The notes under the pieces: model-generated | Told to the model about the DNA's origin: nothing | What the model saw: only the letters and a program-made list of their open reading frames with translations | Databases searched by the model: none | Program-made: the position numbers and the translations under genes | Assembly: GCA_949357655.1 (NCBI GenBank) | Contig: CASHTG010000001.1 | Location: 3,844,001 to 3,908,000 of the forward strand | Reading direction: 5' to 3' | DNA from: Parascedosporium putredinis | Lineage: Eukaryota; Ascomycota; Sordariomycetes; Microascales; Microascaceae | Length of the DNA: 64,000 nt | Shown here: piece after piece, positions 62,601 to 64,000 of the stretch | How the letters are laid out: each line of letters begins with the position of its first letter | Position numbering within the stretch: the first letter of the stretch is position 1

Positions 62601-64000
62601 TCGAAGAGAAGTACGAGGACGTTTCGACGGATCTCGACGCAGCCCTACAAGCCAAGAAGAGGCTTCAACACGAGCTGGAGGACTACCGGAACCAGCGCGC
62701 TATGGACATTGAGGACAAGGAATCGAGCATGGAGCAGACGCGCAAGAAGTACCAAGCCGAATTTGCCACGTTAACCAAGGAGCTTGATCTCGCTAGAGAA
62801 GAGAAGTTGTTCAAGCAGGCGGAGATCGTGCGGCTACGGGAAGAGTTGGATGACCTCAGATCCAAATGGGATGACGAAGTGCTCAACAGCTCGACCTGGT
62901 CCAAGGAAAAGTCGCGTCTCGAGGCAGCGCTATCCGACGTTGTTTCGTCGAGAGACGAGGCGGTCGACGCCCATAAAGAAGCCCAAGGCAAAATCGTTTC
63001 CCTACTCTCGCAGGTGCGCAACCTCCGCGCATCAGTCGACGACATCACAGCAGAGCGGGAGGGGCTTCTTAGGGAAAAGCGGAGCATCGAAGTACGCCTC
63101 GAGGAAGCCATGGCTGGGCTGGACGAGCTTACGAGGGGGAGAACCCATCACTTCGCAACGCGGCCAATATGGACAAGGAGCTCCTGGATTTGAAGTCCAA
63201 GCTTGCGCAACAAGAAGATATTGCGGCAGCTGCGGTGGAGAAGATGAGGCGATCAGAAGCCTTGTCCGGCGAAGTGCAGAAGGAGGCTCTAGTGGAGAGG
63301 GAGCTGAGCGCGCAGCTTCAAAAGGACAAGGCAGCGCTGGAGAAGGCTCTCAACGAGGTGCAGGTTAGGTTGGTAGACCTTGAAACCAAGGGCTACTCAA
63401 GCGCTAGCCAAGACATCAAATTCTTGCACAAGCGGATCCAAGAGGTAAGACAGCAATCATTTCCAAATTTTGTAGCATATCTTTGTTTTTTCTTTTTTTC
63501 TCTGGCTAACTTTGGATTCTTTTCAGCTCGAGAACCAGCTTGAGACACAGGAAGAAGAACGGTCCAAATCGCAGCGCTCGGTCCGCAACGTCGACCGAGT
63601 TGTCAAGGATCTTCAGACCCAGATTGAGCGCAAGGACAAGCAAAACACGCATCTGACCGAGGACATTGCACGGTTCCAAGAAAAGGTGACAAAGCTGCTC
63701 AAGACGATTGATGAGTTGCAGGCATCGGAATCCACCAGCCAGTTGTCGGCAAGGCGTGCGGAGAGAGAGCTGCGTGAAGAGCGTGAAAAGGGCCTCAGCC
63801 TCGAACGCGAGCTTGAAGGATGGAAGTCTCTTAGGATGGAGAAGGGTTCATCCATGGGAAGCATCGGTAGGGCTGGGAATTGAGGGCGTCGTTGGGTGTG
63901 ACGTGCGAGGATGAAGATGAAGGGATGTCCAGCCTCGTGCAAGTGCCCAAACGCAAGTCGAGCATTAGTCGCGTGCCAAGCATGACGAAGGGTTTCTTAT
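56655..64000 (+). CDS. myoB: Class II myosin heavy chain (3' end beyond window; five apparent frameshifts)
   Basis: This actin motor drives the cytokinetic ring and septation in filamentous fungi. ATG 56655 opens MASSAQTMAQRR; exon 1 ends at 57085, the intron is 57086-57159 (CTGAC branch, TATAG acceptor), and a second intron is 63445-63526 (GTAAGA, GCTAAC, TTTCAG). Order: Ser-rich head; SH3-like FVKGWVVEELDGQRVLVQCD; P-loop GESGAGKT (about residue 255, 57490-57513); switch I NNNSSRFGKF (about 313); switch II DIAGFEIFEQ (about 543); converter with GLTKVFFRAGVLAELEEKRD; an IQ-like VARGYVQRRIAYKRL; then a ~1,450-residue coiled-coil tail. Total is near 2,400 residues, the size usual for fungal myosin II. 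The frame breaks at 56802-56803, 58741-58746, ~62219-62222, 63135-63139 and 63870-63872, each resuming in the next frame. The right edge is still coding (SSLVQVPKRKSSISRVPSMT). Confidence 0.95.

Overview
The window comes from a filamentous ascomycete (Pezizomycotina, Sordariomycete-like, perhaps Hypocreales). Evidence: a Woronin-body HEX1 gene (a Pezizomycotina hallmark), a fungal class II myosin, DUF8032 (Medusa-like) and DUF8035 proteins, short GT..AG introns with CTAAC/CTGAC-type branch sites, and a tRNA-Ile(AAT) with a 22-nt intron. No prokaryotic, phage or plasmid features were seen.

Layout: 1-1050 (+) 3' part of a fungal transcription factor; 1904-5544 (-) uncharacterised Pro/Gln-rich protein with an octapeptide repeat; 7771-7866 (+) tRNA-Ile; 8829-9741 (-) and 11490-13131 (-) two adjacent DUF8032 genes, the second Medusa-like, with a candidate first exon at 16407-16466; 16.5-34.4 kb a very large gene-free stretch; 34404-37243 (-) DUF8035 protein; 37.2-45.4 kb a second gene-poor stretch with degenerate AT-rich tandem repeats near 44 kb; 45364-47572 (-) HEX1 with short and long forms; 47.6-52.0 kb gene-poor; 52021-55694 (-) a CCCH zinc-finger protein of the Red1/ZFC3H1 type, divergent from 56655-64000 (+), a class II myosin heavy chain that runs off the window. 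Only eight protein genes in 64 kb is sparse for a fungus.

There is no operon logic. The genes serve separate cell functions: septal-pore plugging (HEX1), contractile-ring motor (myosin), nuclear RNA surveillance (Red1-like) and transcriptional or developmental control (DUF8032 pair, transcription factor). A recurring pattern is that most protein genes are broken by one-base indels, nearly all in short homopolymers, with protein homology continuing in the next frame. This points to assembly homopolymer error rather than pseudogenes. HEX1 and the 8.8-9.7 kb DUF8032 gene show none. I found no convincing new biological system. The most interesting leads are the adjacent divergent DUF8032 pair, the possible 3.3-kb intron and the huge upstream desert of the Medusa-like gene.
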